Shown here: positions 25,087-33,918 of the stretch, in pieces
How the letters are laid out: the number at the start of each line of letters is the position of its first letter
Position numbering within the stretch: position 1 is the first letter of the stretch
From: JAUUSJ01 sp964439395
Lineage (GTDB): Bacteria > Bacillota > Clostridia > Lachnospirales > Lachnospiraceae
Reading direction: 5' to 3'
Assembly: GCA_964439395.1 (NCBI GenBank)
Contig: CAYTNV010000008.1
Location: forward strand, 36,946 to 100,945
Length of the DNA: 64,000 bases
Translations under genes and position numbers: made by a program
Notes under the pieces: model-generated
The model's database searches: none
What the model was told of the DNA's origin: nothing
What the model saw: the letters and a program-made list of their open reading frames with translations, nothing else

Positions 25087-26832
25087 ATGATAAGAGAACT
25101 TACAAAAAGTATTAGAGAATATAAAAAATATGCCATTGCAACGCCAATACTAGTATCGTTGGAAGTTATAATGGAATGTATTATTCCATTTTTAATTGCT
25201 ATATTGGTAAATGAGATGAAAGCTGGATGTGAGTTGGCAGTGATCATGAAGTATGGAGTCGTTTTACTCATTATGGCAGTATTATCTCTAATATTTGGTG
25301 CATTCGCCGGTGCAACATGTGCTACAGCATCTTGTGGGTTGGCGAAAAACCTTCGTAAAGATATGTTCCACGGTATTCAGGCATATTCTTTTGAAAATAT
25401 CGATAAATTTCTTACCTCATCACTAGTAACACGTTTAACAACAGATGTTACCAATGTACAAAATGCTTATATGATGATTATACGAAGTGCGATTCGTGCT
25501 CCATTGATGGTTATTTTTGCGTTTGTTATGGCTTGCATTATGGGTGGTAAGATGGCTTGGATTTTTCTATTTGTTGTGCCATTTTTAATTGTAGGTCTAG
25601 CTCTTATTATATATAAAACTTTGCCATTATTTCGGAAGGTATTTCAAAAATATGATAATCTAAATAGCTCGGTACAAGAAAATATTAAAGCTATGCGAGT
25701 GGTAAAGTCTTTTGTAAGAGAAGATTATGAACAAAAAAAATTTGATATTGCAGCAGAAGATGTATGTTCTGACTTTACGAAGGCAGAATGTATTCTTGCA
25801 TTAAACAATCCGCTCATGCAATTTTGTCTATACGTAGTAATGATATTCATTTTGTCCTTTGGATCTTATATGATTATTACTTTCCATGGGTTGAAGCTTG
25901 ATGTAGGGCAATTATCCTCTCTTTTATCTTATGGTTTTATGATGCTTAGTAGTTTGATGATGCTATCTATGATTTTTGTTATGGTTACAATGGCAGCCGA
26001 GTCCGCAAAACGAATTGTGGAAATATTATCAGAAAAAAGTACATTAACTAATCCTGAAAATCCTTTGCATGAAGTTAAGGACGGCTCTATTGTATTTGAA
26101 CATGTTAGCTTTAAATATTCGTCAAAAGCGGAACGAATGGCACTTTTAGATATTGATTTGAAAATTGAATCTGGTGAAACGATTGGTATTATTGGCGGTA
26201 CAGGTTCTTCAAAATCTTCATTGATTCAGTTAATATCTCGTTTGTATGATGTTACAGAGGGCGTTGTTAAAGTTGGTGGTGCAAATGTAAAAGATTATGA
26301 TCTGGAAACTTTGCGTAATCAAGTGGCAGTGGTACTTCAAAAAAATGTCCTGTTTTCTGGCACGATTAAAGAGAATCTCCGCTGGGGAAATAAGGAGGCG
26401 AGTGATGAGGAATTAATGCAAGCATGCCAACTTGCCTGTGCGGATGAATTTATTTCACAGTTTCCTCAGGGGTATGATACGTATATTGAGCAGGGAGGCG
26501 CCAATGTATCTGGCGGACAAAAACAACGTTTATGTATTGCGAGAGCTTTGCTAAAAAAACCAAAGATTTTAATTTTAGATGACTCTACCAGTGCGGTGGA
26601 TACAAAAACAGATGCCAAAATTCGTAAAGCTATGCGGGAATATATCCCAGAAACAACGAAAATTATCATCGCTCAGCGTATTGCATCTGTGGAAAATGCA
26701 GACAGAATTATTGTTATGGAAGGTGGTAGAATTAATGCTATTGGCACGCATGAAGAGTTATTAGCAGAAAATGATATTTATTATGAAATCTATACTTCTC
26801 AAAATAGGGCAGGTGAAAAAGATGGAGAATAA
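25087..26832 (+). CDS. Heterodimeric ABC exporter, subunit with degenerate site
   Basis: A 581-residue half-transporter: six membrane helices (residues about 1-310), then an ATPase domain. Walker A is GGTGSSKSS, the signature is VSGGQKQR, and Walker B is ILILDDSTSAVD. The residue after Walker B is Asp, not the catalytic Glu. That is the known mark of the degenerate half in BmrCD- and TM287/288-type exporters. The partner gene follows with an 11-base overlap and has a normal Glu. Substrate unknown: drugs, lipids or peptides are usual. It is probably induced through the paired operators upstream. Confidence 0.93.
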   Translation: MIRELTKSIREYKKYAIATPILVSLEVIMECIIPFLIAILVNEMKAGCELAVIMKYGVVLLIMAVLSLIFGAFAGATCATASCGLAKNLRKDMFHGIQAYSFENIDKFLTSSLVTRLTTDVTNVQNAYMMIIRSAIRAPLMVIFAFVMACIMGGKMAWIFLFVVPFLIVGLALIIYKTLPLFRKVFQKYDNLNSSVQENIKAMRVVKSFVREDYEQKKFDIAAEDVCSDFTKAECILALNNPLMQFCLYVVMIFILSFGSYMIITFHGLKLDVGQLSSLLSYGFMMLSSLMMLSMIFVMVTMAAESAKRIVEILSEKSTLTNPENPLHEVKDGSIVFEHVSFKYSSKAERMALLDIDLKIESGETIGIIGGTGSSKSSLIQLISRLYDVTEGVVKVGGANVKDYDLETLRNQVAVVLQKNVLFSGTIKENLRWGNKEASDEELMQACQLACADEFISQFPQGYDTYIEQGGANVSGGQKQRLCIARALLKKPKILILDDSTSAVDTKTDAKIRKAMREYIPETTKIIIAQRIASVENADRIIVMEGGRINAIGTHEELLAENDIYYEIYTSQNRAGEKDGE

Positions 26833-28714
26833 AAAGAGAACAAAAGGAATGGTAGGACGGCTTTTAAAAACAATGTGGGAATTTTATCCTGTTATGATGT
26901 CTGTTGCGGTCGTATGTATTGTATTTAGCTCTAGTATTACGGCTGTTCCAACAATTTTTATGCAAAATATTATTGCAGTGATAGAGGAAAATTGGCAAAA
27001 TGGAGATTGGACTATGATTGGTCCTAAAATAATATCTCTTGTAAAAATTTTGGCTGTTTTTTATATTTTTTCTTTAGTGACTACGATTGCATATAATCAG
27101 TTAATGGCAATCATCACACAGGGGACACTTAAGAAATTGCGAGGAAAGATGTTTCACGGTATGCAAAAGTTTCCTATCAAATATTTTGATACGAATAACC
27201 ACGGAGATATTATGAGTCATTATACAAATGATATCGATACTCTACGTCAGATGATATCTCAGAGTTTTCCACAACTGCTCGTTTCTGCAATCACAGTAGT
27301 CACTATTCTTTGTATTATGATTTATTATAGTCTATGGCTGACTTTAGTTGTATTACTTGGAGTGGTACTTATGCTTATGATTACGAAAAAAATTGGTGGA
27401 GGTTCAGCAAAGTTTTTCTTTCAACAGCAGACTGCTTTGGGGAAGGTTGAGGGGTTTGTTGAAGAAATGATGAATGGACAAAAGGTTATTAAAGTGTTTT
27501 GTCATGAAGAGGAAAGTGAGGCAGATTTTGATAAACTGAATGAACAACTGTTTCGGGAAGCGGAGCGGGCAAATAAATATGCAAATACATTAATTCCAAT
27601 TCTCAATAATATTGGAAATGTTTTATATGTTATTGTAGCCGTTATAGGTGGTATTTTACTAATTTTTCAGTTGCCGAATTTAAGTATTTCTGGCATGCCA
27701 ATTAATATTAGTATTGTCGTTCCGTTTTTGAATATGACAAAACAATTTGTCGGGGCAATTAACCAAGTGTCGAATCAGATTAATGCTGTTGTAATGGGAA
27801 TTGCTGGCACAGCACGAATTTTTAATTTAATGGATCAGCCGTGTGAGCAGGATGACGGATATGTCTCTTTGGTTAATGTCCGCGAAGAGAACGGTAGTTT
27901 AGTTGAATGTAAAGAACGTACTGGACTATGGGCATGGAAACATCCCCATCAGGCAGATGGAACTGTCACTTATACTAAGTTGACTGGAGATATGCGATTA
28001 TTTGATGTGGATTTTGCTTATGAAGAGGGAAAAACAGTCTTGCATCATGTCAGTCTGTATGCAAAGCCAGGACAAAAAGTGGCATTTGTTGGAGCAACAG
28101 GTGCAGGTAAGACGACGATTACAAATCTGCTGAATCGATTTTATGATATTGCAGATGGAAAGATCCGTTACGATAATATTAATATTAATAAGATAAGGAA
28201 AGCAGATCTTCGTCATGCACTTGGAATTGTATTGCAAGACACAAATCTATTTACTGGTACAGTAATGGAAAATATTCGATATGGTAAATTGGATGCTAGT
28301 GAAGAAGAATGTATTGCCGCTGCAAAACTTGCAGGAGCAGATGATTTTATCACGAGGTTGCCAAAAGGATATCAGACAGTTCTCAATGGAAATGGAGCGA
28401 ATCTTTCTCAGGGACAGCGACAGTTACTTTCTATCGCTCGGGTTGCTGTTGCCGATCCGCCGGTTATGATTTTGGATGAGGCCACTTCATCGATTGATAC
28501 TCGTACAGAAGCCATCGTTCAAAGAGGGATGGATGCATTAATGCAGAGAAGAACAGTATTTGTTATCGCACATCGTTTGTCTACGGTGAAAAATTCTGAT
28601 GTTATTATTGTGTTGGATCATGGACATATTATTGAGCGTGGCAATCATGATGAGCTGATTGCACAAAAAGGACAATATTATCAGCTCTATACAGGGGCAT
28701 TTGAATTAGAATAA
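26822..28714 (+). CDS. Heterodimeric ABC exporter, catalytically complete subunit
   Basis: A 630-residue half-transporter with an N-terminal six-helix domain and C-terminal ATPase: Walker A GATGAGKTT, signature LSQGQRQ, Walker B VMILDEATSSID with the catalytic Glu. ATG 26822 overlaps the end of the first subunit (ATGGAGAATAA). A longer frame from 26771 lies inside that gene and is unlikely. An insert of about 40 residues between the two domains (CKERTGLWAWKHPHQADG) is typical of this subfamily. It works as the obligate partner of the preceding half. Confidence 0.93.
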   Translation: MENKKRTKGMVGRLLKTMWEFYPVMMSVAVVCIVFSSSITAVPTIFMQNIIAVIEENWQNGDWTMIGPKIISLVKILAVFYIFSLVTTIAYNQLMAIITQGTLKKLRGKMFHGMQKFPIKYFDTNNHGDIMSHYTNDIDTLRQMISQSFPQLLVSAITVVTILCIMIYYSLWLTLVVLLGVVLMLMITKKIGGGSAKFFFQQQTALGKVEGFVEEMMNGQKVIKVFCHEEESEADFDKLNEQLFREAERANKYANTLIPILNNIGNVLYVIVAVIGGILLIFQLPNLSISGMPINISIVVPFLNMTKQFVGAINQVSNQINAVVMGIAGTARIFNLMDQPCEQDDGYVSLVNVREENGSLVECKERTGLWAWKHPHQADGTVTYTKLTGDMRLFDVDFAYEEGKTVLHHVSLYAKPGQKVAFVGATGAGKTTITNLLNRFYDIADGKIRYDNININKIRKADLRHALGIVLQDTNLFTGTVMENIRYGKLDASEEECIAAAKLAGADDFITRLPKGYQTVLNGNGANLSQGQRQLLSIARVAVADPPVMILDEATSSIDTRTEAIVQRGMDALMQRRTVFVIAHRLSTVKNSDVIIVLDHGHIIERGNHDELIAQKGQYYQLYTGAFELE

Positions 28715-28801
28715 GGAAAGCAAAAAGACGATAAGTATTTTTATGGAAACTAAGAAGTTTTAATAATAAATAAATTCATTATAAATGGTAGGAGATAAAG
28801 T

Positions 28802-30592
28802 ATGAGATTGAAAAAGATATTTTTAACTATATTTTTAGCTGGAATTTTATTATTATCTGGATGTAGCGGCAATGAAAATAAAAGTAATACAGAAAGTATG
28901 AAAGATAGTAGCAAAGAAATACAGGAGGAAATTCAGCTGGAAAAAATAGATATGACTAAGTGGCAGTATAATGAAGATACAAATGTGTATTGGCAGACTG
29001 GAATTATATACTGTGAAAATCCGGCGGATGAGACGTATGAAAACTTGGGTATCTATGTACCTGGTAATTATATGAATGGTACAAAAAATGATGATGGAAC
29101 ATATACATGTGAGGTGAATCTTTCGGGAGAGCTGAAAGATTATACAGTGGAAAATGCACCTATTGTTATTCCCGTGGACACACCAGGTTATTCAGCTATG
29201 GCTGCACCAACAGGATATGTCGATAATGTAGCTTCTTATACGGATGAGGGAATTATTTATGTATATGCTGGCTGTCGTGGACGTGAGGCAGGTGCTCCAG
29301 CAGGTGTAACAGACTTAAAAGCAGCTATTCGTTATATTCGTTATAATAGTGATATTTTACCTGGAAGTACAGAGCGTATTTTTTCTTTCGGTATGAGTGG
29401 TGGTGGTGCTCAGAGTGCATTATTAGGTGCAACGGGGGATAGTGAACTTTATACTCCTTATTTGGAAGCAATCGGCGCAGTGAACGGGGTAAGTGATGCG
29501 GTTGCAGGCTCTATGTGTTGGTGCCCAATTACTAATTTAGATTATGCCAGCGAAGCCTATGAGTGGAATCTTAGTGTTACTAGGACAGATTTGTCGGAGG
29601 ATATGCAAGAACTTTCTGATGCAATGGCAGAGCAGTTTGCACTATATATTAATGAGTTAAACTTGAAGGATGAAGATGGCAATATTCTTAGCTTGACTGC
29701 TTCTGAAGATGGTATTTATCAGGCAGGAAGCTATTATAATTATTTGAAAACTGTGATTGAAACATCGTTGAATCATTTCTTGGAAGATACTACATTTCCT
29801 TATACGGCTGAAAGCGGTCGCTCTGGTCGTGGCGGTAGGGGAAACTTCGGTGATAATGATCAGAAAAATGATGGTCGTGATGATAAGGATATGCCTAATT
29901 TTGATGATAGAGAAATAGATGGGGAAACTCCTAAACAGGAGGATTATTATGAAATGGATGGAATTGACAGAAAAGAGACAATAGGAGGTCTTCAATTATC
30001 TGGCACTTATGAGACTGTTCAAGATTATATTGATGCATTAAATGCGGAGAAAACATGGGTGATATATGATAGTGAAACTAATACAGCCACGATTACAAGT
30101 ATTGCTGATTTTGTGAATACCTGCAAGATAGCTTCGAAAGACTTGGGGGCTTTTGACGCACTGGATGAATCTCAGGGAGAAAATATATTATTTGGTGATG
30201 GCGATGGACAAGGAGATCATTTTGATGCAGTAATGGCAAAACTATTGGCTGACTCTGATTATGGACAACAATTTGCAGATGATATGGCGCGTACGGATGC
30301 ACTTGGAACTTCAGTAGAAGAGCGTGTCAATATGTATAATCCATTATATTATTTAAACAATTACTATAAAGGAGAGGGTACTGCTAATATCGCATCTTAT
30401 TGGAGAATTCGTACAGGAATTAATCAAAGTGATACTGCATTAACGACAGAAGTCAATTTGGCACTTGCCTTGAAAAATTATGGTGTGGATGTAGATTTTG
30501 AGACAGTATGGGGACAAGGACATGTGGAAGCAGAACGCACGGGTGATAGTACGACAAACTTTATTGAATGGGTGAAAGAATGTTGCCAGTAA
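28802..30592 (+). CDS. Secreted lipoprotein, tannase-like alpha/beta hydrolase
   Basis: A 596-residue lipoprotein. The signal peptide ends in the lipobox LLSGC (Cys20), so it is anchored outside the membrane. FSFGMSGGGAQSALLGATG (about residue 200) is the nucleophile elbow G-x-S-x-G of an alpha/beta hydrolase. WGQGHVEAER near the end supplies the histidine. The layout and the elbow resemble bacterial tannases, which cleave galloyl esters. A low-complexity linker (SGRSGRGGRGNFGDN...) lies at about residues 340-375. The gene is 87 bases after the exporter and has its own GGAGATAAAG site. The actual ester substrate is unknown. Confidence 0.75.
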   Translation: MRLKKIFLTIFLAGILLLSGCSGNENKSNTESMKDSSKEIQEEIQLEKIDMTKWQYNEDTNVYWQTGIIYCENPADETYENLGIYVPGNYMNGTKNDDGTYTCEVNLSGELKDYTVENAPIVIPVDTPGYSAMAAPTGYVDNVASYTDEGIIYVYAGCRGREAGAPAGVTDLKAAIRYIRYNSDILPGSTERIFSFGMSGGGAQSALLGATGDSELYTPYLEAIGAVNGVSDAVAGSMCWCPITNLDYASEAYEWNLSVTRTDLSEDMQELSDAMAEQFALYINELNLKDEDGNILSLTASEDGIYQAGSYYNYLKTVIETSLNHFLEDTTFPYTAESGRSGRGGRGNFGDNDQKNDGRDDKDMPNFDDREIDGETPKQEDYYEMDGIDRKETIGGLQLSGTYETVQDYIDALNAEKTWVIYDSETNTATITSIADFVNTCKIASKDLGAFDALDESQGENILFGDGDGQGDHFDAVMAKLLADSDYGQQFADDMARTDALGTSVEERVNMYNPLYYLNNYYKGEGTANIASYWRIRTGINQSDTALTTEVNLALALKNYGVDVDFETVWGQGHVEAERTGDSTTNFIEWVKECCQ

Positions 30593-30655
30593 ACGTTATG
30601 AATTAAGTAAAAAAACTAATAAGAATTCCAAATACTGAAACAAGAAATTATATAG

Positions 30656-30694
30656 TCGACTAGTTTTCAAAATGAGAACTAGTCGAATTTTTTC
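30656..30694 (+). terminator. Strong terminator after the tannase-like gene
   Basis: TCGACTAGTTTTCA pairs perfectly with TGAGAACTAGTCGA, loop AAA, followed by ATTTTTTC. It separates the exporter operon from the sirtuin operon. Confidence 0.85.
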
Positions 30695-30778
30695 TTATAT
30701 TTTACATAAAATATAGTACAGAGTATTTTGGAAAAGTAGGAAGTTTTGGAATGTGGAAAAGAAAAAGATAAAAAATAA

Positions 30779-30841
30779 ATGTAACTATTGACATTACAAC
30801 TAGGATATGCTATTATCTAATTGTAACAAAGAACATTACAA
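30779..30841 (+). promoter_or_regulatory. Sirtuin-operon promoter with two TTGTAA-N9-TTACAA operators
   Basis: Operator 1 is ATGTAA-N9-TTACAA at 30779-30799 and includes the -35 box TTGACA (30788-30793). A 17-base spacer leads to TATTAT (30811-30816). Operator 2 is TTGTAA-N9-TTACAA at 30821-30841. It repeats the geometry of the exporter promoter at 24981-25047. Confidence 0.78.
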
Positions 30842-30867
30842 TAAAAATCATAAAAGGAGAATAAAAC

Positions 30868-31263
30868 ATGAAGAAAGTAGTAGAATTTTTACAGGCAAAC
30901 CCAGTACAGTATTTAGCAACCGTTGGCAGAGATAATAAAGCAAAGGTACGTCCTTTTATGTTCCTTTTTGAACAGGAAGGAAAACTTTGGTTTTGCACTA
31001 ATAATACAAAAGATGTATATAAGGATATGCAGGTAAATCCTGAAATTGAAGTATCTATATCAGATGCTACGTATGCATGGATTCGTCTTCACGGTACAGC
31101 TGTTTTTGAAAACAATATGGCCGTAAAAGAAGGGGCATTAAATAATCCTATTGTAAAAGGACAGTATGAGACAGCAGATAATCCAATTTTTGAAGTATTT
31201 TATATTAAGGATGCACATGGTACAATTTCAGATTTTTCAGGTAATCCGCCTTATGAATTTTAA
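30868..31263 (+). CDS. Pyridoxamine-phosphate-oxidase-like flavin-binding protein
   Basis: A 131-residue split-barrel protein of the PNPOx/FMN-binding family. VQYLATVGRDNKAKVRPF near the N-terminus is the typical first strand pair with the flavin-phosphate region. LWFCTNNTKDVYKDM matches the next block. Such small stand-alone members bind FMN or F420 and act as oxidoreductases or flavin reductases. The exact reaction is unknown. It is the first gene of the operon with sirtuin, macrodomain and Rrf2 genes. An AAAGGAGA site precedes the ATG. Confidence 0.82.
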   Translation: MKKVVEFLQANPVQYLATVGRDNKAKVRPFMFLFEQEGKLWFCTNNTKDVYKDMQVNPEIEVSISDATYAWIRLHGTAVFENNMAVKEGALNNPIVKGQYETADNPIFEVFYIKDAHGTISDFSGNPPYEF

Positions 31264-31326
31264 TATCGTTATATAAAAGTTTTCAAGTTATCGTCTCATA
31301 CAACGTATATCTGTGGAGGTGAGCAA

Positions 31327-32298
31327 ATGGCAATTCATATATTACGCAGCAAAGAAAATACAAAAAAAGTTGATTTTACACAGTTTCTAAGCGGAATTCC
31401 TGCCAATGATTATGTATTTCAAAATATACCATATGAGGAACAAATTGGACAGGCTGCAAGATTACTTTGTACGGCAGATGCCGTTATCATCGGAGCAGGA
31501 GCAGGTCTGTCTACTGCTGCGGGATTGAACTATGGAGGAAAACGATTTACGGATCATTTTGGAGAATTTATTGAAAAATATGGTACTGCTTATATGAGTG
31601 ATATGTATAGTGCGGGGTTTTATCCTTTTCCAACAGAAGAAGCAAAATGGGGATACTGGTCCAAACATGTATGGTTAAACCGAATTGAACCAGATGCATT
31701 TCAGCTCTATGAGTTAGTTTATGAATTAGCAAGGGGAAAATCGCATTTTGTTTTGACAACGAATGTGGATCACCAGTTCTGGAAGGCTGGATTTTTGGAT
31801 GAAAATATTTTTGCAACGCAAGGTGATTACGGGAAAATACAGTGTCAAAAGGGATGTCATCAAAAGACTTATGATGCCATAGATATGTTTATACAGATGA
31901 ATCAGGCGAGAAAAGATTGTGTAGTTCCTTCTTATATGGTTCCCAAATGTCCAGTCTGTGGCAGAGAGATGACAATGCATCTTCGATGTGACCAGTATTT
32001 TGTGGAGGATGAACATTGGAATGAGGCGGCAAGTCGTTATGCCTCTTTTTTAAAAAAACATAGAAGAGAGAATGTGGTACTTTTGGAATTGGGCGTAGGA
32101 TTTAACACGCCAACCATTATTCGTTTTCCGTTTGAACAAATGTTGCGTCAAAATGAAAAGTGGTCTTTGATACGCCTGAATTTGCACGAGGCAGTTGTGC
32201 CAGAAAGTTTTGGAAAAAGGGCTGTAGGTATCAATGAAGACATCGCCAAGAGTATAGCGGATATAATAAAAAGGATGAGAGAAAATGATACAAAATGA
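31327..32298 (+). CDS. Class M sirtuin (SirTM), protein ADP-ribosyltransferase
   Basis: A 323-residue Sir2-fold protein using NAD+. GAGAGLSTAAGLNYGG (about residue 57) is the NAD loop and TTNVDHQF the N-x-D motif. In classical deacetylases the next block holds the catalytic His. Here it is ATQGDYGKIQC with Gln, the hallmark of SirTM, which ADP-ribosylates protein instead of deacetylating it. Zinc cysteines are in CQKGC and CPVCG. In staphylococci and streptococci SirTM modifies a lipoylated GcvH-like carrier during redox stress. Its gene overlaps the macrodomain gene by 14 bases, as in those operons. Confidence 0.88.
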   Translation: MAIHILRSKENTKKVDFTQFLSGIPANDYVFQNIPYEEQIGQAARLLCTADAVIIGAGAGLSTAAGLNYGGKRFTDHFGEFIEKYGTAYMSDMYSAGFYPFPTEEAKWGYWSKHVWLNRIEPDAFQLYELVYELARGKSHFVLTTNVDHQFWKAGFLDENIFATQGDYGKIQCQKGCHQKTYDAIDMFIQMNQARKDCVVPSYMVPKCPVCGREMTMHLRCDQYFVEDEHWNEAASRYASFLKKHRRENVVLLELGVGFNTPTIIRFPFEQMLRQNEKWSLIRLNLHEAVVPESFGKRAVGINEDIAKSIADIIKRMRENDTK

Positions 32299-33121
32299 GA
32301 AACAAAAAGAAAGACTTGATTTTTTGTTAAGAGAATTTAAGGAAGACTCTGTACAATATAAAGATTTAGAAGTGGGAGAGAGTTACGAAGAAAAAAGAAT
32401 GATTCTTCGCTCTCTCATGAATATCCGTATGCCTAAAACGATGAAAAAAGATGTAGTAAAAATACAAGATGAATTCTTAACCGAAGAAACAAAAGAAAAA
32501 GGGATTCTCTCTTTTGAAACTATTTCTACTGTGGCTAAGCAGTATGGAAGCAGTCACCCTTTCGCTGATAAAATTTCTATTTGGCAGGGGGATATTACGA
32601 GACTTCAAGTGGGAGCTATTGTGAATGCTGCGAATTCACAGATGTTAGGATGTTTTGTACCGTGTCATCGTTGTATTGATAATGCTATTCACAGTGCAGC
32701 AGGGATTCAGCTTAGAGCAGAGTGCAATCATTATATGAACCGCAAAAGAATACAGTATGGCTTAAAATATGAGGAACCCACAGGTCAGGCAGCGCTGACT
32801 AGAGGATATAATTTGCCTGCGGACTATGTTATACATACAGTTGGTCCTATTGTGGGGAAAGCTTTGAATCAGACTCTTAGGAAGGAACTGCGTGATTGCT
32901 ATGAAAATGTACTAAAATGTTGTGTGGAGAATGGAATTCGCTCAGTTGCATTTTGCTGTATTAGTACAGGAGAGTTTCATTTTCCAAATGATGAGGCGGC
33001 GAAGATTGCAGTAGAGACAGTGACTAATTTTTTATATAAATATACATTAAATTTTGACAGGATTATTTTTAATGTATTTAAAGATGTGGACAAGAAACTG
33101 TATGAAAAAGAGCTAAAATAA
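32285..33121 (+). CDS. Zinc-dependent macrodomain ADP-ribosylhydrolase
   Basis: A 278-residue protein: helical N-terminal part (about 1-75), then a macrodomain. ISIWQGDITRLQVGAIVNAAN starts the domain. GCFVPCHRCIDNAIHSAAG carries the Cys/His zinc ligands characteristic of the SirTM-linked Zn-macro class. CCISTGEFHFPND is the ribose-binding loop. It removes the ADP-ribose that SirTM adds, so the pair is a writer-eraser switch. The start codon lies inside the SirTM gene, so production is probably coupled one to one. Confidence 0.9.
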   Translation: MIQNEKQKERLDFLLREFKEDSVQYKDLEVGESYEEKRMILRSLMNIRMPKTMKKDVVKIQDEFLTEETKEKGILSFETISTVAKQYGSSHPFADKISIWQGDITRLQVGAIVNAANSQMLGCFVPCHRCIDNAIHSAAGIQLRAECNHYMNRKRIQYGLKYEEPTGQAALTRGYNLPADYVIHTVGPIVGKALNQTLRKELRDCYENVLKCCVENGIRSVAFCCISTGEFHFPNDEAAKIAVETVTNFLYKYTLNFDRIIFNVFKDVDKKLYEKELK

Positions 33122-33196
33122 GAAACAGAAAAGATGTGCTTCTTGACATTATATGAAAATAAATATAAAATGAAGTCTGGAAGGAGAAGTACGATT

Positions 33197-33637
33197 ATGC
33201 AAATTTCAAGCAGATTTACAATAGCCATACATATGCTCACCTGTATGGACACATTTAAAGATGAATATAAAATTACTAGCGATTTTTTAGCATCCAGTAT
33301 TAATGTCAATCCAGTTATTATTCGAAAAATTTTGTTACAGTTAAAGGATGCAGGATTGATTGAAGTAAAACGAGGACCAGGTGGGGCAACGATTGCGAAA
33401 CCTTTGGAGGAGATAAGTTTTTTGGATATATATTATGCAGTAGATTGTGTAGAAGAAAATACATTATTTCACTTTCATGAAAATCCAAATATGGATTGTC
33501 CTGTAGGTCAAAATATTCATAATATTTTAGATGATAAGTTACTTCAAGTGCAAAATGCAATGGAACAGGAGTTAAAATCGATAACACTAGCTAATATGAA
33601 GTTGGATTTAGAGAAATATTTAGAAAAGAAAAGTTGA
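33197..33637 (+). CDS. Rrf2-family transcriptional regulator
   Basis: A 146-residue winged-helix regulator. MQISSRFTIAIHMLTCM is the Rrf2 N-terminus. ITSDFLASSINVNPVIIRKILLQL is the helix-turn-helix, and GPGGATIAKP the wing. Only one Cys (MDCPVG) is found where [2Fe-2S] members carry three, so it resembles the YwnA-like, cluster-free branch, perhaps a single-thiol redox or electrophile sensor. ATG 33197 is chosen for its GGAAGGAG site and the family N-terminus. A possible own promoter lies at 33140-33175. It is the best candidate to bind the paired TTGTAA-N9-TTACAA operators. Confidence 0.87.
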   Translation: MQISSRFTIAIHMLTCMDTFKDEYKITSDFLASSINVNPVIIRKILLQLKDAGLIEVKRGPGGATIAKPLEEISFLDIYYAVDCVEENTLFHFHENPNMDCPVGQNIHNILDDKLLQVQNAMEQELKSITLANMKLDLEKYLEKKS

Positions 33638-33659
33638 TTGTTATGATAGAATAGATTAT

Positions 33660-33702
33660 GCTCTATTGTTAGATAGTAAAAGTCTGACAATGGGGCTATT
33701 TT
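33660..33702 (+). terminator. Terminator after the Rrf2 gene
   Basis: GCTCTATTGTTAGA pairs with TCTGACAATGGGGC through several G-U pairs, followed by TATTTTTTA. Confidence 0.7.
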
Positions 33703-33852
33703 TTAATAGGTTGAATTATTCTGATTATACATAAAAATGAGATGGAGCTAGGAATGATGCGAAAAGCAGACTTTCTGGCTCTCTCTATATATGTATCTGA
33801 TTCGATATGTGAAAAATAAATTATGTATAAAATATTTAAAATAAAAAAAGTA

Positions 33853-33883
33853 TTGACTGTAAACCCTGTTTATACTGTATTCT
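33853..33883 (+). promoter_or_regulatory. MerR-type promoter with 19-base spacer
   Basis: TTGACT (33853-33858) and TATTCT (33878-33883) are 19 bases apart, with the palindrome GTAAAC-CCT-GTTTATAC between them. A stretched spacer filled by a palindrome is how MerR proteins regulate, so this gene is likely autoregulated. Confidence 0.7.
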
Positions 33884-33918
33884 GATGTTATTATAAACAA
33901 AGAAAGAGAGGAAAAAGT

